From: Paenibacillus silvisoli
GTDB lineage: Bacteria > Bacillota > Bacilli > Paenibacillales > Paenibacillaceae
DNA: 64,000 nucleotides
Direction: 5' to 3'
Assembly: GCF_030866765.1 (NCBI RefSeq)
Contig: NZ_CP133017.1
Location: forward strand, 466,501 to 530,500
How positions within the stretch are numbered: position 1 is the stretch's first letter; every line of letters begins with the position of its first letter. Made by a program: the position numbers and the translations under genes. Below the pieces are notes generated by a model, which did not search any database, had not been told where the DNA came from, and saw nothing but the letters and a program-made list of their open reading frames with translations. Below are positions 52,158-62,162 of the stretch, in pieces.

Positions 52158-52171
52158 TGAAAGCGCTGTCC
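52158..52171. promoter_or_regulatory. cre-like site upstream of the sugar ABC transporter genes
   Basis: TGAAAGCGCTGTCC matches the CcpA consensus at 12 of 14 positions, 67-80 bases before the lipoprotein start. Confidence 0.55.
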
Positions 52172-52237
52172 GCATGTAGGTGGGAAGAAGGATTAGAATT
52201 ATTTTCAAACTACTAGCAATCAGGGGGTTTTACGAAG

Positions 52238-54037
52238 ATGAAAAAGAATTACACAGTGAAACTTGCATCTCTCACGCTCTGTCTCGCGCTGGCTCTGCCA
52301 TTGGCAGCCTGCGGCAACAATAACGACGCTTCCAACAACGCGAATGCCGGCACGAACGCGAACTCCGGTACAAACGCGAACGCGAATGCCGGCACGAACG
52401 CGCCGGCAGACACTGCGCCGCTGCTTGACGCGAGCGCTGATCCGGCTCAAGATCCGTTCGGCAAATACGATCCTCCGATCGAAATCACGACGGTTCACAC
52501 GAACAACGGCGTAGCGTCGAACTTGAAGAACGGCGACACGATCGAGAGCAATATCTACACCCGCACATGGGAAGAGAAGCTCGGCATCAAGATGAAGTAC
52601 AACTGGACATCCCCGGATGCCCAAGCGGAAGAAAAAATGAACCTGATGATCGCGAGCGGCGACTTGCCTGACTTCATGTACGTCTCGCCTTCGCAGTTCG
52701 AGAAACTGGCGGCAACCGGCCAGCTGGAAGATCTGACGCAAGTGCTGAAAGACTACGCTTCGAAGTACACGAAGCAGTACCTGACAGGCGACTACGCCGG
52801 CCTATTGGAAGGCGTAACGAAAGACGGCAAAATATACGGAATCCCGAACGGTCAAACGTACCATGACTCCGGCTCCATGCTCTGGATGCGCGAAGACAAC
52901 CTGGCGAAAGCCAACCTGAGCGCGCCGAAGACGGTCGACGAGCTGGACAAAATCCTTGAAAACTTCAAAGCCAATGACTATGACAAATCCGGCAAAGACA
53001 TGTATCCGATTCCGCTCGCCGACGCGAACCTGAACTCGGTAAACTGGGGAATCGGCGATGCCTTCTTCAATATGTTCCACTCGTACCCGAATATCTGGGT
53101 AGAGAACAGCAAGGGCGAGCTCGAGCACGGCATGTTCGGCAAAGAGCAGCGCGAAAATACGCGTAAAGCGCTTCTGAAGCTGCAAGAGTACTACAAGAAG
53201 GGTTACATCCACCCGGACTTCGCGACATTCGACGACACGAAGTACAACGAGCAGGTTGTAAACAACCAATCGACGGTGATCTTCGGCGGACTGTGGGATG
53301 CTTGGTGGCCGCTTAACCTGAACATCGAGAAAACGCCGAACGCGCAATGGGAGCCGGTATCGATTCCTTCCGCGGACGACAAGCCGGGCAAATCCTCGGT
53401 AACGGCGGCAACGGTGCTCGGTATCGCGGTTGCGAAGAAAGGCACGGCTCATCCTGAGGCGCTTGTGAAGATGCAAAACCTGTTCCATGATCTGAACAAC
53501 AATCCAGAGACGATGCAGTTCGGCAAGTACAATACGGATCCGGTCGACAACTCCGGTATCTTCCTGGCTTACCCAATGCCGATCTACAACCCGTCCTTCA
53601 ACTACGAGGCGTTCCAACAAATCAGCCAAGCGTTCAAAGACGGCAAAACAGACGGACTGTCCGAAGCTTACAAGCTGTTCTATGATCAATCGAAAGCATA
53701 CGCGGATAAGAAAGACAAAGCCGGCTTCCCGTCCTACCTGTCCTACACGGACAAAGGCAGCCTTGCGGTCGTAGACCAGTACATCAAGGAAAAACGTTTC
53801 CAAATGAACGAGTACACGGCTATGCCGACGCAAGAAATGCTGGATAACGCGCCGATCATCAAGAAGGCTTGGGATGTTATGTTCCTGAACGTAGTGAAAG
53901 GCGCCGACATCGCCGAGTACGATGCATTCCTGTCGCAATTCGATTCCCTTTACGCTTCCGCGGTTAACCCGGGCGTAAACGACTGGTTCGCGAAGAAGAA
54001 CAAAGATAGCGTGCAAAAGTGGTTTGAAAGCAAGTAA
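52238..54037 (+). CDS. ABC transporter substrate-binding lipoprotein (LplA-like)
   Basis: 599 aa carbohydrate-type binding protein. The lipobox LPLAAC places the acylated cysteine near residue 24; an Asn/Gly/Thr/Ala-rich linker of repeated NANAGT- and NANSGT-like blocks (about 25-65) follows. The rest is a family 1-type solute-binding fold of the LplA size class. GGGGG lies 12 bases before the ATG. Two permease genes follow on the same strand, with a promoter-proximal cre-like site, so the unit is probably for uptake of an oligosaccharide. Confidence 0.9.
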   Translation: MKKNYTVKLASLTLCLALALPLAACGNNNDASNNANAGTNANSGTNANANAGTNAPADTAPLLDASADPAQDPFGKYDPPIEITTVHTNNGVASNLKNGDTIESNIYTRTWEEKLGIKMKYNWTSPDAQAEEKMNLMIASGDLPDFMYVSPSQFEKLAATGQLEDLTQVLKDYASKYTKQYLTGDYAGLLEGVTKDGKIYGIPNGQTYHDSGSMLWMREDNLAKANLSAPKTVDELDKILENFKANDYDKSGKDMYPIPLADANLNSVNWGIGDAFFNMFHSYPNIWVENSKGELEHGMFGKEQRENTRKALLKLQEYYKKGYIHPDFATFDDTKYNEQVVNNQSTVIFGGLWDAWWPLNLNIEKTPNAQWEPVSIPSADDKPGKSSVTAATVLGIAVAKKGTAHPEALVKMQNLFHDLNNNPETMQFGKYNTDPVDNSGIFLAYPMPIYNPSFNYEAFQQISQAFKDGKTDGLSEAYKLFYDQSKAYADKKDKAGFPSYLSYTDKGSLAVVDQYIKEKRFQMNEYTAMPTQEMLDNAPIIKKAWDVMFLNVVKGADIAEYDAFLSQFDSLYASAVNPGVNDWFAKKNKDSVQKWFESK

Positions 54038-54146
54038 GTAACGCTTGCGGATAGCGGCCTGCAGGGTGCGGACGGAACAGTTTCCAGCCGTACTCTGCGG
54101 CTATTATTCCCGCAAATCATGTCACACATGTATAGGGGCGAGCTTA

Positions 54147-55046
54147 ATGAATTGGTTCAAAATCCCGAGAAGGCAATTACCGCTTTATCTCATGCTGCTT
54201 CTCCCGGTCGCGGTCGTGTTCATATATGCCTATCTGCCGATGTTCGGCGTCGTCATGGCATTCCAGCGTTTTGAGCCAAGTCAGGGCTTCTTCGATTCCA
54301 AGTGGATCGGATTGGATAACTTCAAGAGATTGATGCACATTCCGGATGTAAAACAGGTTGTCATGAATACCTTGTTCATCGCTTCGATGAAGATCGTCAT
54401 TGAAACCGTAGCGGCGATTGCCGTTGCCATTTTGCTTAACGAAATCGTATCCAAAGTATTTAAACGCACTGTACAAACGATTATTTACTTCCCCTACTTC
54501 CTCTCGTGGGTTATCCTCGGCGGCATTATCCGGGATATGCTTTCGCGGGACGGACTGATCAACCTGATGCTGACAAAACTCGGCTTTGAGCCGATTATCT
54601 TTCTTTCGAAAGCTTCCTGGTTCCCGTACTTGCTCGTAGGTACCGAAACATGGCAAATTACCGGTTTCGGCACGATCGTGTTCCTGGCTGCGATTACGAC
54701 CATCGACCCTACGCAATACGAGGCGGCCACGATCGATGGCGCCAACCGTTTCAAACAGATCTGGCATATTACGCTTCCGGGCATGAAATCGACGATCGTA
54801 CTGATGGTAACGCTCAGCCTTGGCTACATTTTGAACGCGGGGTTCGAGCAAGTGCTCATGCTGTACAGCCCGCTGGTTTACAAAACCGGCGACGTAATCG
54901 ATACCTGGGTGTACCGGATGGGTCTTCAGCAAGCGCAATACTCACTGGCTTCGGCAATCGGCTTGTTCCGCTCCGTCGTCAGTCTGATCCTGATTACGGC
55001 TTCCTACTACATCGCCCGTAAAGTATCGGATCATCGCATATTCTAG
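54147..55046 (+). CDS. ABC transporter permease (LplB-like)
   Basis: 299 aa with six predicted membrane helices. The inner-membrane EAA loop is EAATIDGANRFKQIWHITLPG, the contact to the ATPase. Start 54147 has AGGGG at about 9 bases; an open frame further upstream lacks a ribosome site. First of a permease pair that completes the carbohydrate uptake system with the upstream lipoprotein. Confidence 0.92.
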   Translation: MNWFKIPRRQLPLYLMLLLPVAVVFIYAYLPMFGVVMAFQRFEPSQGFFDSKWIGLDNFKRLMHIPDVKQVVMNTLFIASMKIVIETVAAIAVAILLNEIVSKVFKRTVQTIIYFPYFLSWVILGGIIRDMLSRDGLINLMLTKLGFEPIIFLSKASWFPYLLVGTETWQITGFGTIVFLAAITTIDPTQYEAATIDGANRFKQIWHITLPGMKSTIVLMVTLSLGYILNAGFEQVLMLYSPLVYKTGDVIDTWVYRMGLQQAQYSLASAIGLFRSVVSLILITASYYIARKVSDHRIF

Positions 55047-55065
55047 AGGAGCAGGAGGGATTGCT

Positions 55066-55947
55066 GTGGTAGACCGTTCTATAGGTAGAAAAATATTCAG
55101 CGGATTGAATGGATTGCTCTTTATCCTCTTCTCTCTGAGCTGCGTCATTCCGATGATCCACGTCTTCTCGATCTCGCTGAGCTCGAGCGCCGCGGTTACG
55201 GCCGGTGAAGTCACGCTGTTTCCGGTTGATTTCTCGGTGAAGTCGTACGAATATATTTTGCAAAACTCCGAGTTCTGGCACGCGATGGGCATCTCGCTCG
55301 AACGGGTCGGCCTCGGCGTAGCGATCAGCATGCTGCTGACGACGCTGGCGGCGTACCCGCTGTCGAAGGGCAAAACGGTCTTCAAGCATCAGCCTCAGTT
55401 CGCGTGGTACTTCGTCTTGACGATGCTGTTCTCCGGCGGTCTCATTCCGAGCTTCATGATCGTCAAGTATACGCATCTGCTGGATACGATCTGGGCGCTT
55501 GTCATTCCGGGCGCGATCTCGGTGTTCAACGTGCTGCTGCTGTCGAACTTCTTCCGCAACGTGCCGAAGGAGATCGAGGAGTCGGCGTTCATGGACGGCG
55601 CCGGCCATTTCAAGACGCTGTTCGCGCTGTACCTGCCGCTGTCGCTGCCGATCATCGCGACGCTGATCGTGTTCTCGGCGGTCGGCCACTGGAACTCCTG
55701 GTTCGACGGGCTGATCTACATGAACAGCCAGAAAAACTATCCGCTTCAGTCGTACCTGCAAACGATTCTGCTGGAGTCGAACACGAAGGTGATGACGAAG
55801 GAGTACGCGGCGCTGCTAGCCAAAGTATCGGACCGTACGATCAAAGCGGCGCAAGTCTTTATCGCTTCGATCCCGATCCTGCTGGTTTATCCGTTCATGC
55901 AGAAATACTTTATTTCCGGCATGATGATCGGCGCGGTGAAGGAGTAG
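55066..55947 (+). CDS. ABC transporter permease (LplC-like)
   Basis: 293 aa with six predicted membrane helices. The EAA-loop equivalent is EIEESAFMDGAGHFKTLFALYLPLSLP. The start is GTG behind AGGAGGG, 19 bases after the LplB-like gene. No ATPase gene accompanies the pair; such systems usually share an MsmX-type ATPase encoded elsewhere. This is inferred from related species. Confidence 0.92.
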   Translation: MVDRSIGRKIFSGLNGLLFILFSLSCVIPMIHVFSISLSSSAAVTAGEVTLFPVDFSVKSYEYILQNSEFWHAMGISLERVGLGVAISMLLTTLAAYPLSKGKTVFKHQPQFAWYFVLTMLFSGGLIPSFMIVKYTHLLDTIWALVIPGAISVFNVLLLSNFFRNVPKEIEESAFMDGAGHFKTLFALYLPLSLPIIATLIVFSAVGHWNSWFDGLIYMNSQKNYPLQSYLQTILLESNTKVMTKEYAALLAKVSDRTIKAAQVFIASIPILLVYPFMQKYFISGMMIGAVKE

Positions 55948-55984
55948 TTCTTGCTTCCGGCCTAGCTGCACATTTGTCCAACAA

Positions 55985-56020
55985 CAAAGCTGACCTTATT
56001 TGCGGGGTCAGCTTTTATTT
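55985..56020 (+). terminator. Terminator after the permease genes
   Basis: Arms AAAGCTGACC / GGTCAGCTTT with a 9-nt loop, followed by a T-rich tract. It separates the permease genes from the next lipoprotein gene. Confidence 0.8.
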
Positions 56021-56046
56021 TCCTCGGGAAGGGAGGGGCGGCGCCC

Positions 56047-57633
56047 ATGGATCGACGCAGACGCAGAAGCGGATGGAAGCGGGCCGTCCAGTCTGCCGCG
56101 CTGTTAGGCGCGGTTGCGCTGACAGTGGCGGCATGCTCGGACACGGCATCCGCGCCGCAGCAGGAAAGCAAAGCGGGAGCGGGCAATGCCGGCGCGCACG
56201 AACCGACCGAGCTGACCGTATTCGTCGACATGCCGTGGTTCTGGGTCGATGCCTTCGAAGGGCCGATTCCCGAGGAGCTGACGAGGCGCACCGGCGTCAA
56301 GCTGAAGGTGATCAAGAGCAAGGACGACAACGAGCTGCCCGCCTTGCTCTCCTCCGGCCATGTGCCGGATCTCATCTACTCCGAGCGGCTTTGGGACCGG
56401 CTGGCTAGCCCGGAGGTCAGCTATGCGTGGGATGAGCTCATCCCGAAGTATGCGCCGGAGCTCGAGGTGTCCGAGCAGGAGAAACAGCTGAACCGGGCGT
56501 CGGACGGCCATTATTACACGATCCGCAACTACTTCCAGACGGCGGCGGATATGCAAAGCCCGTATGCGGTAGCCGGACCGGGCGCGACGGCTATGGCGGT
56601 GCGCGCCGACCTGATGGAGCAGCTCGGCAATCCGCGGCTGGAATCGCTTCAGGATCTGGAGAACGTGCTGCTGCAGGTGAAGAAGGCCTATCCCGATATG
56701 ACGCCGCTTCTGCTGGATGAAGTGTTCCAGTGGAGCATTTATTTTAAAGGGCGCTTCGGACTGGACGGGGATGTCTATGAGCATGAGGGGCAAATGCTGA
56801 GCCAGCTTCGGAATCCCCGTATGCTCGCGTATTATCAATTCCTCAACCGGCTGTACCGCGAGGGCTTGCTCAAGCCGGAGAACTTCACGTACAGCTACGA
56901 CCAATATCTCAAGGAGCGCAACAGCGGCAATGCCTTCGCGTTTATCCGCAACGTATATGAAGCGAGCGCGGCGAACGACGCTTATAAGGCAGCGGGACAG
57001 AACGGCGCACGCGCAAAGCTTGTGACGGCGCCGCTGTCGGATTCGTTTCAGCGCGTGAACGGCACGATCGGCTGGGCGGGCATTTACATTACGAAGCAGA
57101 GCAAGCATCCCGATGCGGCGATCCGGCTGATGCGGTATTTGCGCAGCGAAGAGGGGCAGCGTCTGACGGTATGGGGCATCGAGGGCGAGCACTGGAACCT
57201 GTCGCCGAAGGGGTATCCGGTATTCACGGAACCGTTCCTGCAGGAGAAGAACGACAACTACGATAGATGGGTACAGAAATACGGCGTGGCCGCATGGTCC
57301 TTCGGGGCGCACGGCAACATCGAGAACCTCGCGACCTATGACGAAGGTCAGCCGGACTTAATGCAGGTGCTCCGGATGGAGAAGGAGCATACCGTTTACA
57401 AGCCGCTCCGCTCCTTCGTAAGTCCGCCTCCGAGCACGGAGGAAGCGAATATCGCCGGCAAGGTGGAGGATCTGATCGCGAGCGAGCAGACGAATATTAT
57501 TTTGGCCGAATCGGAAGCCGCTTGCGAGGCGCAGTACAAGCTCATGGTCGACAATGCCGAGCAGCTTGGCCTGCGCAAGCTGGAGGCATGGATGACCGGC
57601 ATGAACGACAAAATGGCGCAGAACAGCCGTTAA
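56047..57633 (+). CDS. Substrate-binding lipoprotein of a carbohydrate ABC transporter
   Basis: 528 aa. A basic N terminus (RRRRRSGWKR) leads to a hydrophobic segment and the lipobox LTVAAC, with the acylated cysteine near residue 30. The mature part has the family 1 fold, with the helical end region IRLMRYLRSEEGQRLTVWGIEGEHWN. GGGAGGGG lies upstream. Its stop overlaps the end of the convergent response regulator gene by 4 bases. It may be a second receptor for the same permease pair, or part of the sensing by the adjacent kinase. Confidence 0.88.
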   Translation: MDRRRRRSGWKRAVQSAALLGAVALTVAACSDTASAPQQESKAGAGNAGAHEPTELTVFVDMPWFWVDAFEGPIPEELTRRTGVKLKVIKSKDDNELPALLSSGHVPDLIYSERLWDRLASPEVSYAWDELIPKYAPELEVSEQEKQLNRASDGHYYTIRNYFQTAADMQSPYAVAGPGATAMAVRADLMEQLGNPRLESLQDLENVLLQVKKAYPDMTPLLLDEVFQWSIYFKGRFGLDGDVYEHEGQMLSQLRNPRMLAYYQFLNRLYREGLLKPENFTYSYDQYLKERNSGNAFAFIRNVYEASAANDAYKAAGQNGARAKLVTAPLSDSFQRVNGTIGWAGIYITKQSKHPDAAIRLMRYLRSEEGQRLTVWGIEGEHWNLSPKGYPVFTEPFLQEKNDNYDRWVQKYGVAAWSFGAHGNIENLATYDEGQPDLMQVLRMEKEHTVYKPLRSFVSPPPSTEEANIAGKVEDLIASEQTNIILAESEAACEAQYKLMVDNAEQLGLRKLEAWMTGMNDKMAQNSR

Positions 57634-58418
57634 TCCGGCTTCTGCGCCATTTCTTTGTCCCCTGGATGCGCGTCGCCGAATTGGCGCGGCGTCATCTGCG
57701 TATGTTTCTTAAACACCTTAAAGAAGTGCCGCTGGCTCTCGAAGCCGGTCAGCATCGCCACCTCGCTAAGCGGCAGGTTCGGCCGCGAGATGAGCAGTTC
57801 CTTCGCTTTGTCCACCCGTAAGTGCTGAATATAGGCCAGCACGTTCATGCCCGTTTCCTTCTTGAACAAGGAGCTGACGTAGTTCGGATGAAGCCCGACA
57901 TGGTCGGCGACGTTGGTGAGAGACAGGTCGCGCATATAGTTCGCTTCGATAAACTCCAAAATCTGCTTGCTGGCCTCCGGCTTCTCCGCATAGTCATGAT
58001 GCTCGGCGCCATCGGGCTCCTCCGGCTCCTCATCGGCCTGCTGCTCGGCGAGCACCGCTTGGCCGAGCCGGTTCAGCAGCTCCTCGAGCTGCTCGTCGTC
58101 AATCGGCTTCAGCAAATAGTCGATGACCTGCAGGCGCAGCGCGTCACGGGCATAAGAAAAATCGTCATAGCCGGTCAAAATAATGAACCGCTGGCACAGC
58201 CCCTCGCTCTTGGCCGCCTTAATGAGCTGAAGCCCGTTCATCTCCGGCATGTTGATGTCCGTCATGACGAGATCGGCATAGCTTTGGCGCAGCGTCTCCA
58301 GCGCTTCCTCCGCGCTGCCGACGCCTTCGATCTCCGTGAAAGGCGTCTCGAATTGTTTGATTTTGCGCAGCAATCCGCGCAGGATCGGCGCTTCGTCTTC
58401 GACGATGAGAAGCTTCAT
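57630..58418 (-). CDS. YesN-type AraC-family response regulator
   Basis: 262 aa. The receiver domain (about 1-125) has the phosphoacceptor aspartate in VMTDINMPE and the conserved lysine in YLLKPID. A short linker leads to a pair of AraC-type helix-turn-helix motifs (about 165-255; LTNVADHVGLHPNYVSSLFKKETG and EVAMLTGFESQRHFFKVFKKHTQ). It is shorter than the usual ~500 aa YesN proteins because it lacks a large middle region. Its ATG overlaps the kinase stop (ATGA). It probably controls the neighbouring transporter genes. Confidence 0.92.
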   Translation of the reverse strand: MKLLIVEDEAPILRGLLRKIKQFETPFTEIEGVGSAEEALETLRQSYADLVMTDINMPEMNGLQLIKAAKSEGLCQRFIILTGYDDFSYARDALRLQVIDYLLKPIDDEQLEELLNRLGQAVLAEQQADEEPEEPDGAEHHDYAEKPEASKQILEFIEANYMRDLSLTNVADHVGLHPNYVSSLFKKETGMNVLAYIQHLRVDKAKELLISRPNLPLSEVAMLTGFESQRHFFKVFKKHTQMTPRQFGDAHPGDKEMAQKPD

Positions 58419-60295
58419 CCGGCGCTCCCCTCCTTCGGCATCCGTATTGTGATTGTCGTTCCGACTCCTTGCTCGCTCTCCACCGATAGGCCGTATGCCG
58501 GCCCGAACTGGCTGATCATCCGCTCATGCACGTTCATGACGCCGATCCCGCCTTGCTGCTGCTCCGGCTCCTGCGACGCCACCGTGGCCGCCGTTGCTGC
58601 CGTTGCCATGGTTGCCGCCATTGCCGTGCCGTTGCCCGCCAGTTTCTGCCGCAGCTGCTCCAGCTTCTCCGGCGTCATGCCGGCGCCGTCATCCTGAATG
58701 CTGACGACGGCCGAGCCGCCTTCGCTATAGACGTGAATGCGCAGCGTCCCCGTGCCGCGCTTCTTGGTGATGCCGTGCACGATGGCGTTCTCCACGAGCG
58801 GCTGGATGATGAAGCGCGGGCAGACGATGCGGAGCAGGTCCTCGTCCTCGACGTCGATGTCGTATTGCAGCCGCTCCTCCAGCCGCACCTTGTAGATTTG
58901 CAGGTAGCTGCGGATATGCGTAAGCTCGTCCCGCAGCTTCACATGCTGGCTCTTCGACAAGCTGTAGCGGATCGACTGGCCGAGCGCGTAAATCATTTTG
59001 GCCACGTCCGGGCTGTCGCTTTCCTCGGCCGCCATACGGATCGCCTCGAGCCCGTTATAGATGAAATGCGGATTAATCTGCGCCTGCAGCGCCAGGTAGG
59101 CGGCTTCCTTCTGCCGGAGCTGCGAGATGTCCACCTTGCTCATGAGTTCGTCGTGGCGGTCGATCATTTTATTGTAGGAAGAGACGAGGAAGGCGATTTC
59201 GTCGCTGTCCTGCTCTTCCCGGTATTTGGCCAGCAGGTTGTTCCGCATATGCTTGCCCAGCTTGACGATGCGCTGCACGACCGTCGACACGGTAAAGAAA
59301 TAAGCGAAGGTCAAGATAAGCAGCAGGGCGGCAATCATCAGCACGTAGAAGCGGACGGAGTTTTTCGTTTGCTGAAACAGCTCGCTCGTCGGCGTCACCG
59401 TCATGATCGTGGCTCCCAGCTTCGGCACATGGAAGCTGTTCACCAGCAGCTGCCCCAGCCCGGAGTCCATGTATTGATACGTCTTCGCCTGCTGAACGGA
59501 CGAGTAGAGGCGTTCCTTATCGGCGCCGCCGAGCGGAAGCTTGGCCGACAGAGCGACGACCTCGCCTTGCCCTTCGTCCTTCCGGTCGTCAATGTCGACG
59601 TCGCCGGCCAGGTAGTAGTGCATCGGCGTGCCCTTCACGTCGGACGTACGGAACATGCTCGAAATGAACGTAAATTTAAGCCGGATTTCCATGAGACCGG
59701 TCGCTTTGGTAAAATCGTCATTGTACAGCTTCTTATAATACGTCAGCTGAAGCGCGGAAGGCGTGGACATCTGCTGCAGCCAATAGCCTTCGCCCACATT
59801 CAGCTTGATAGCCTCGGCCGGAATGCTGTCATCCGGCTCGATGATGCTCGTCCCCATGCTGAGCACCTTCGGGTCCGTTTTGTAAATCCGGATCTGATCG
59901 ATATAGAACGAGTTGCTTTTATAGAAAGAAAACAGCGGCACGAGATCCCTTAGATAGACGTAAACCTGCTCGGATTCGGCACGGTATTTGCCCGCTAGCA
60001 GACCGCTCAGCACCTTGTTCGTTTGGAAAATATCATGAATCATTTCGATTTGGCTCATATTCATCGTAAGGGCGGAGCCGAACTGCTGGATGAAGTATTC
60101 GCGGTTGTTCGCGAAATCCTTCAGGGCGTTATTGTGAATCTGCCTATAATAAAGCATTCCGATGCAGATGGTAGGCAGCAGAATGATGACGATATAGCCG
60201 ATAATCATTTTTTGGACGATGCCGATGCGGAACTTGCGCAGCTTCACGGGCGATTCACCTTCTCCTGCTGTAAGCGTTGTCGTTGTCGTACTCAT
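58415..60295 (-). CDS. YesM-type sensor histidine kinase
   Basis: 626 aa. Two membrane helices (about 27-47 and 318-338) flank a large extracellular sensor region; a HAMP domain, the His_kinase dimerisation segment (LQAQINPHFIYNGLEAIRM) and a HATPase domain follow. Residues about 551-581 form an Ala/Thr/Gln-rich low-complexity insertion in the ATP-lid region, which is unusual. The start at 60295 has AGGGAG at a long spacing; GTG at 60247 with AGGAGAAGG is a good alternative. It is coupled to the response regulator. Confidence 0.9.
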   Translation of the reverse strand: MSTTTTTLTAGEGESPVKLRKFRIGIVQKMIIGYIVIILLPTICIGMLYYRQIHNNALKDFANNREYFIQQFGSALTMNMSQIEMIHDIFQTNKVLSGLLAGKYRAESEQVYVYLRDLVPLFSFYKSNSFYIDQIRIYKTDPKVLSMGTSIIEPDDSIPAEAIKLNVGEGYWLQQMSTPSALQLTYYKKLYNDDFTKATGLMEIRLKFTFISSMFRTSDVKGTPMHYYLAGDVDIDDRKDEGQGEVVALSAKLPLGGADKERLYSSVQQAKTYQYMDSGLGQLLVNSFHVPKLGATIMTVTPTSELFQQTKNSVRFYVLMIAALLLILTFAYFFTVSTVVQRIVKLGKHMRNNLLAKYREEQDSDEIAFLVSSYNKMIDRHDELMSKVDISQLRQKEAAYLALQAQINPHFIYNGLEAIRMAAEESDSPDVAKMIYALGQSIRYSLSKSQHVKLRDELTHIRSYLQIYKVRLEERLQYDIDVEDEDLLRIVCPRFIIQPLVENAIVHGITKKRGTGTLRIHVYSEGGSAVVSIQDDGAGMTPEKLEQLRQKLAGNGTAMAATMATAATAATVASQEPEQQQGGIGVMNVHERMISQFGPAYGLSVESEQGVGTTITIRMPKEGSAG

Positions 60296-60412
60296 TATAG
60301 TGCAATTGGCTCCCTTTATACTACTTAGCAGGGGTATTTTGCATCGTTAAAATTTCACGATGTGGTATGATGGTATATATCGACGCACTCGGCGAGAGGG
60401 GTACATGGCAAG

Positions 60413-62035
60413 ATGAACAATGGTAAGCTTATGCGGTCATTTTCGCTGGTCATGGCTGCTTCGCTGGCTCTGGCGGGCTGCGATGGCGGCATAGGCGGGA
60501 AGAAAGGCAGCGATACGGCGGAAGGCGGCGGGGTCGACTACTTCAAGCTCCCGGAGACGGTGGAGATGGGCGTGGCCAAATCGGTGCTGCCCGGCTTGAA
60601 GCTGAAGAGCGGCGAGACGCTGGAAGACAATGAATATACGGACTATGTCCTGAATAAAACGAACATCAAAACGCGGGTGCTCTGGTGGGCGTCCTCAACC
60701 GATTTCGATCAGAAAATGCAGCTGGCGATCGCGAGCAACGACATTCCGGATGCGCTGGTCGTCGACGAGAAAACGTTCCGCGCGATGGCGGCGGCGGATC
60801 AACTCGAGGATCTGACGGCGGAGTACGAGCAGTACGCGTCTCCGCAGCTCAGAGACTTCTATGAGTCGACCGGAGGCAAGGCGCTGGAAAAGGCGACCTA
60901 CGAGGGCAAGCTGATGGCGCTGCCGAGCGTCTCGATTCAAGCCGACGCGCCATCGATACTATGGCTGCGCCAGGATTGGCTGGACAGGCTGAACCTGCAG
61001 GCGCCGAAGACGATCGACGACCTGAAGCAGGTGCTGAAGGCGTTTATCCAGAACGATCCGGACGGCGACGGCAAAGCGAATACGATCGGTCTGACCGGCA
61101 ACACGATCAACTTGGCGTCTCCGGTCGGCGGACTGCATGATTTCAAAGGCATATTTAATGCCTTTAAATCGTATCCGATGATTTGGACGAAAGACGTGGA
61201 CGGCAAAGTCGTCTACGGCTCGACGCTGCCCGGCACAAGGAAGGCGCTGAGCGTACTCCATGAGATGTACGCGGATGGCTTGATCGACAAGGAATTCGCG
61301 CTTCGCAAGACGCCGGACGATCTCGTCGCAAACGGCAAGACCGGCTCCTTCTTCGGGCCTTGGTGGGCGCCGTGGGCGCTGATCGATCCGGTTAAGAATC
61401 ATCCGGAGGCGGATTGGCGGCCGTACATGATCCAGGACGCGAACGGCGAGTACAACATCGCGAGCGTGCCCGTCAGCAATTACTTCTTCGTCATTCGGAA
61501 AGGGTACGAGCATCCGGAGGCGGCGGTCGTGTACAACAACATGCGCGTGCAGGCCGAACGGACGCCGGATGAGCAGGCGAAGAAGCTGGACCCCGGCCAT
61601 GGCTTGTGGCCATTGCTCATGACGATCGATTACGCGGACGCGGCGACGCGCAAGCATGACCTGCTGCTGGAGGCGCTGGAGGGCGGCATCAAGAAGGAAG
61701 ACATGGAAGGTGAAATGCAGCTTGTGTACGAGCAGGCATTGCGCGACCGCGAGCATCCGCGCGCCAATGCGAACGACTGGGGACCGCCTGCGGCGTATTT
61801 GCTTGGCGGCGGCATTCTGAAGCTGCCGATGAACGTGACCGATCCCGTGTTCTCCGCGACGACGAAGACGATGGAGCGGAGCTGGGCGAACCTGCAGAAG
61901 CTGGAGACCGAAACGTTCTACAAAATCATTTTGGGCGACGCTCCCCTGAATGCGTTCGATCAATTCGTAGCGGATTGGAAGGCGCAGGGCGGGGACAAGA
62001 TCGTCGAAGAAATTACGGAAGAGCTGAAGAAGTAG
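60413..62035 (+). CDS. Substrate-binding lipoprotein of a carbohydrate ABC transporter
   Basis: 540 aa. The lipobox ALAGC puts the acylated cysteine near residue 23. The family 1-type fold is complete, with PKTIDDLKQVLKAFIQNDPDGDGKAN and GSFFGPWWAPWALI as usual. AGAGGGG lies upstream of the ATG. It is divergent from the kinase gene and has no permease of its own, so it could be the ligand-binding partner of the kinase or another receptor for the LplBC-like permeases. Confidence 0.9.
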   Translation: MNNGKLMRSFSLVMAASLALAGCDGGIGGKKGSDTAEGGGVDYFKLPETVEMGVAKSVLPGLKLKSGETLEDNEYTDYVLNKTNIKTRVLWWASSTDFDQKMQLAIASNDIPDALVVDEKTFRAMAAADQLEDLTAEYEQYASPQLRDFYESTGGKALEKATYEGKLMALPSVSIQADAPSILWLRQDWLDRLNLQAPKTIDDLKQVLKAFIQNDPDGDGKANTIGLTGNTINLASPVGGLHDFKGIFNAFKSYPMIWTKDVDGKVVYGSTLPGTRKALSVLHEMYADGLIDKEFALRKTPDDLVANGKTGSFFGPWWAPWALIDPVKNHPEADWRPYMIQDANGEYNIASVPVSNYFFVIRKGYEHPEAAVVYNNMRVQAERTPDEQAKKLDPGHGLWPLLMTIDYADAATRKHDLLLEALEGGIKKEDMEGEMQLVYEQALRDREHPRANANDWGPPAAYLLGGGILKLPMNVTDPVFSATTKTMERSWANLQKLETETFYKIILGDAPLNAFDQFVADWKAQGGDKIVEEITEELKK

Positions 62036-62121
62036 CGGACGCATTCTCCAGGCGGTAAGGTGGCAATGTCAGTTGAAAGAACATCGTTCAGTGAAGTCCG
62101 CGTAAGACGCGGGCAGATTGT

Positions 62122-62162
62122 AGAGAATCCCGCCGTTTTAAAAAACGGCGGGGTTCTCTTTA
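62122..62162 (+). terminator. Terminator of the third lipoprotein gene
   Basis: Arms CCCGCCGTTTT / AAAACGGCGGG extended by GAGAA / TTCTC, followed by TTTATAAA. Confidence 0.85.
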
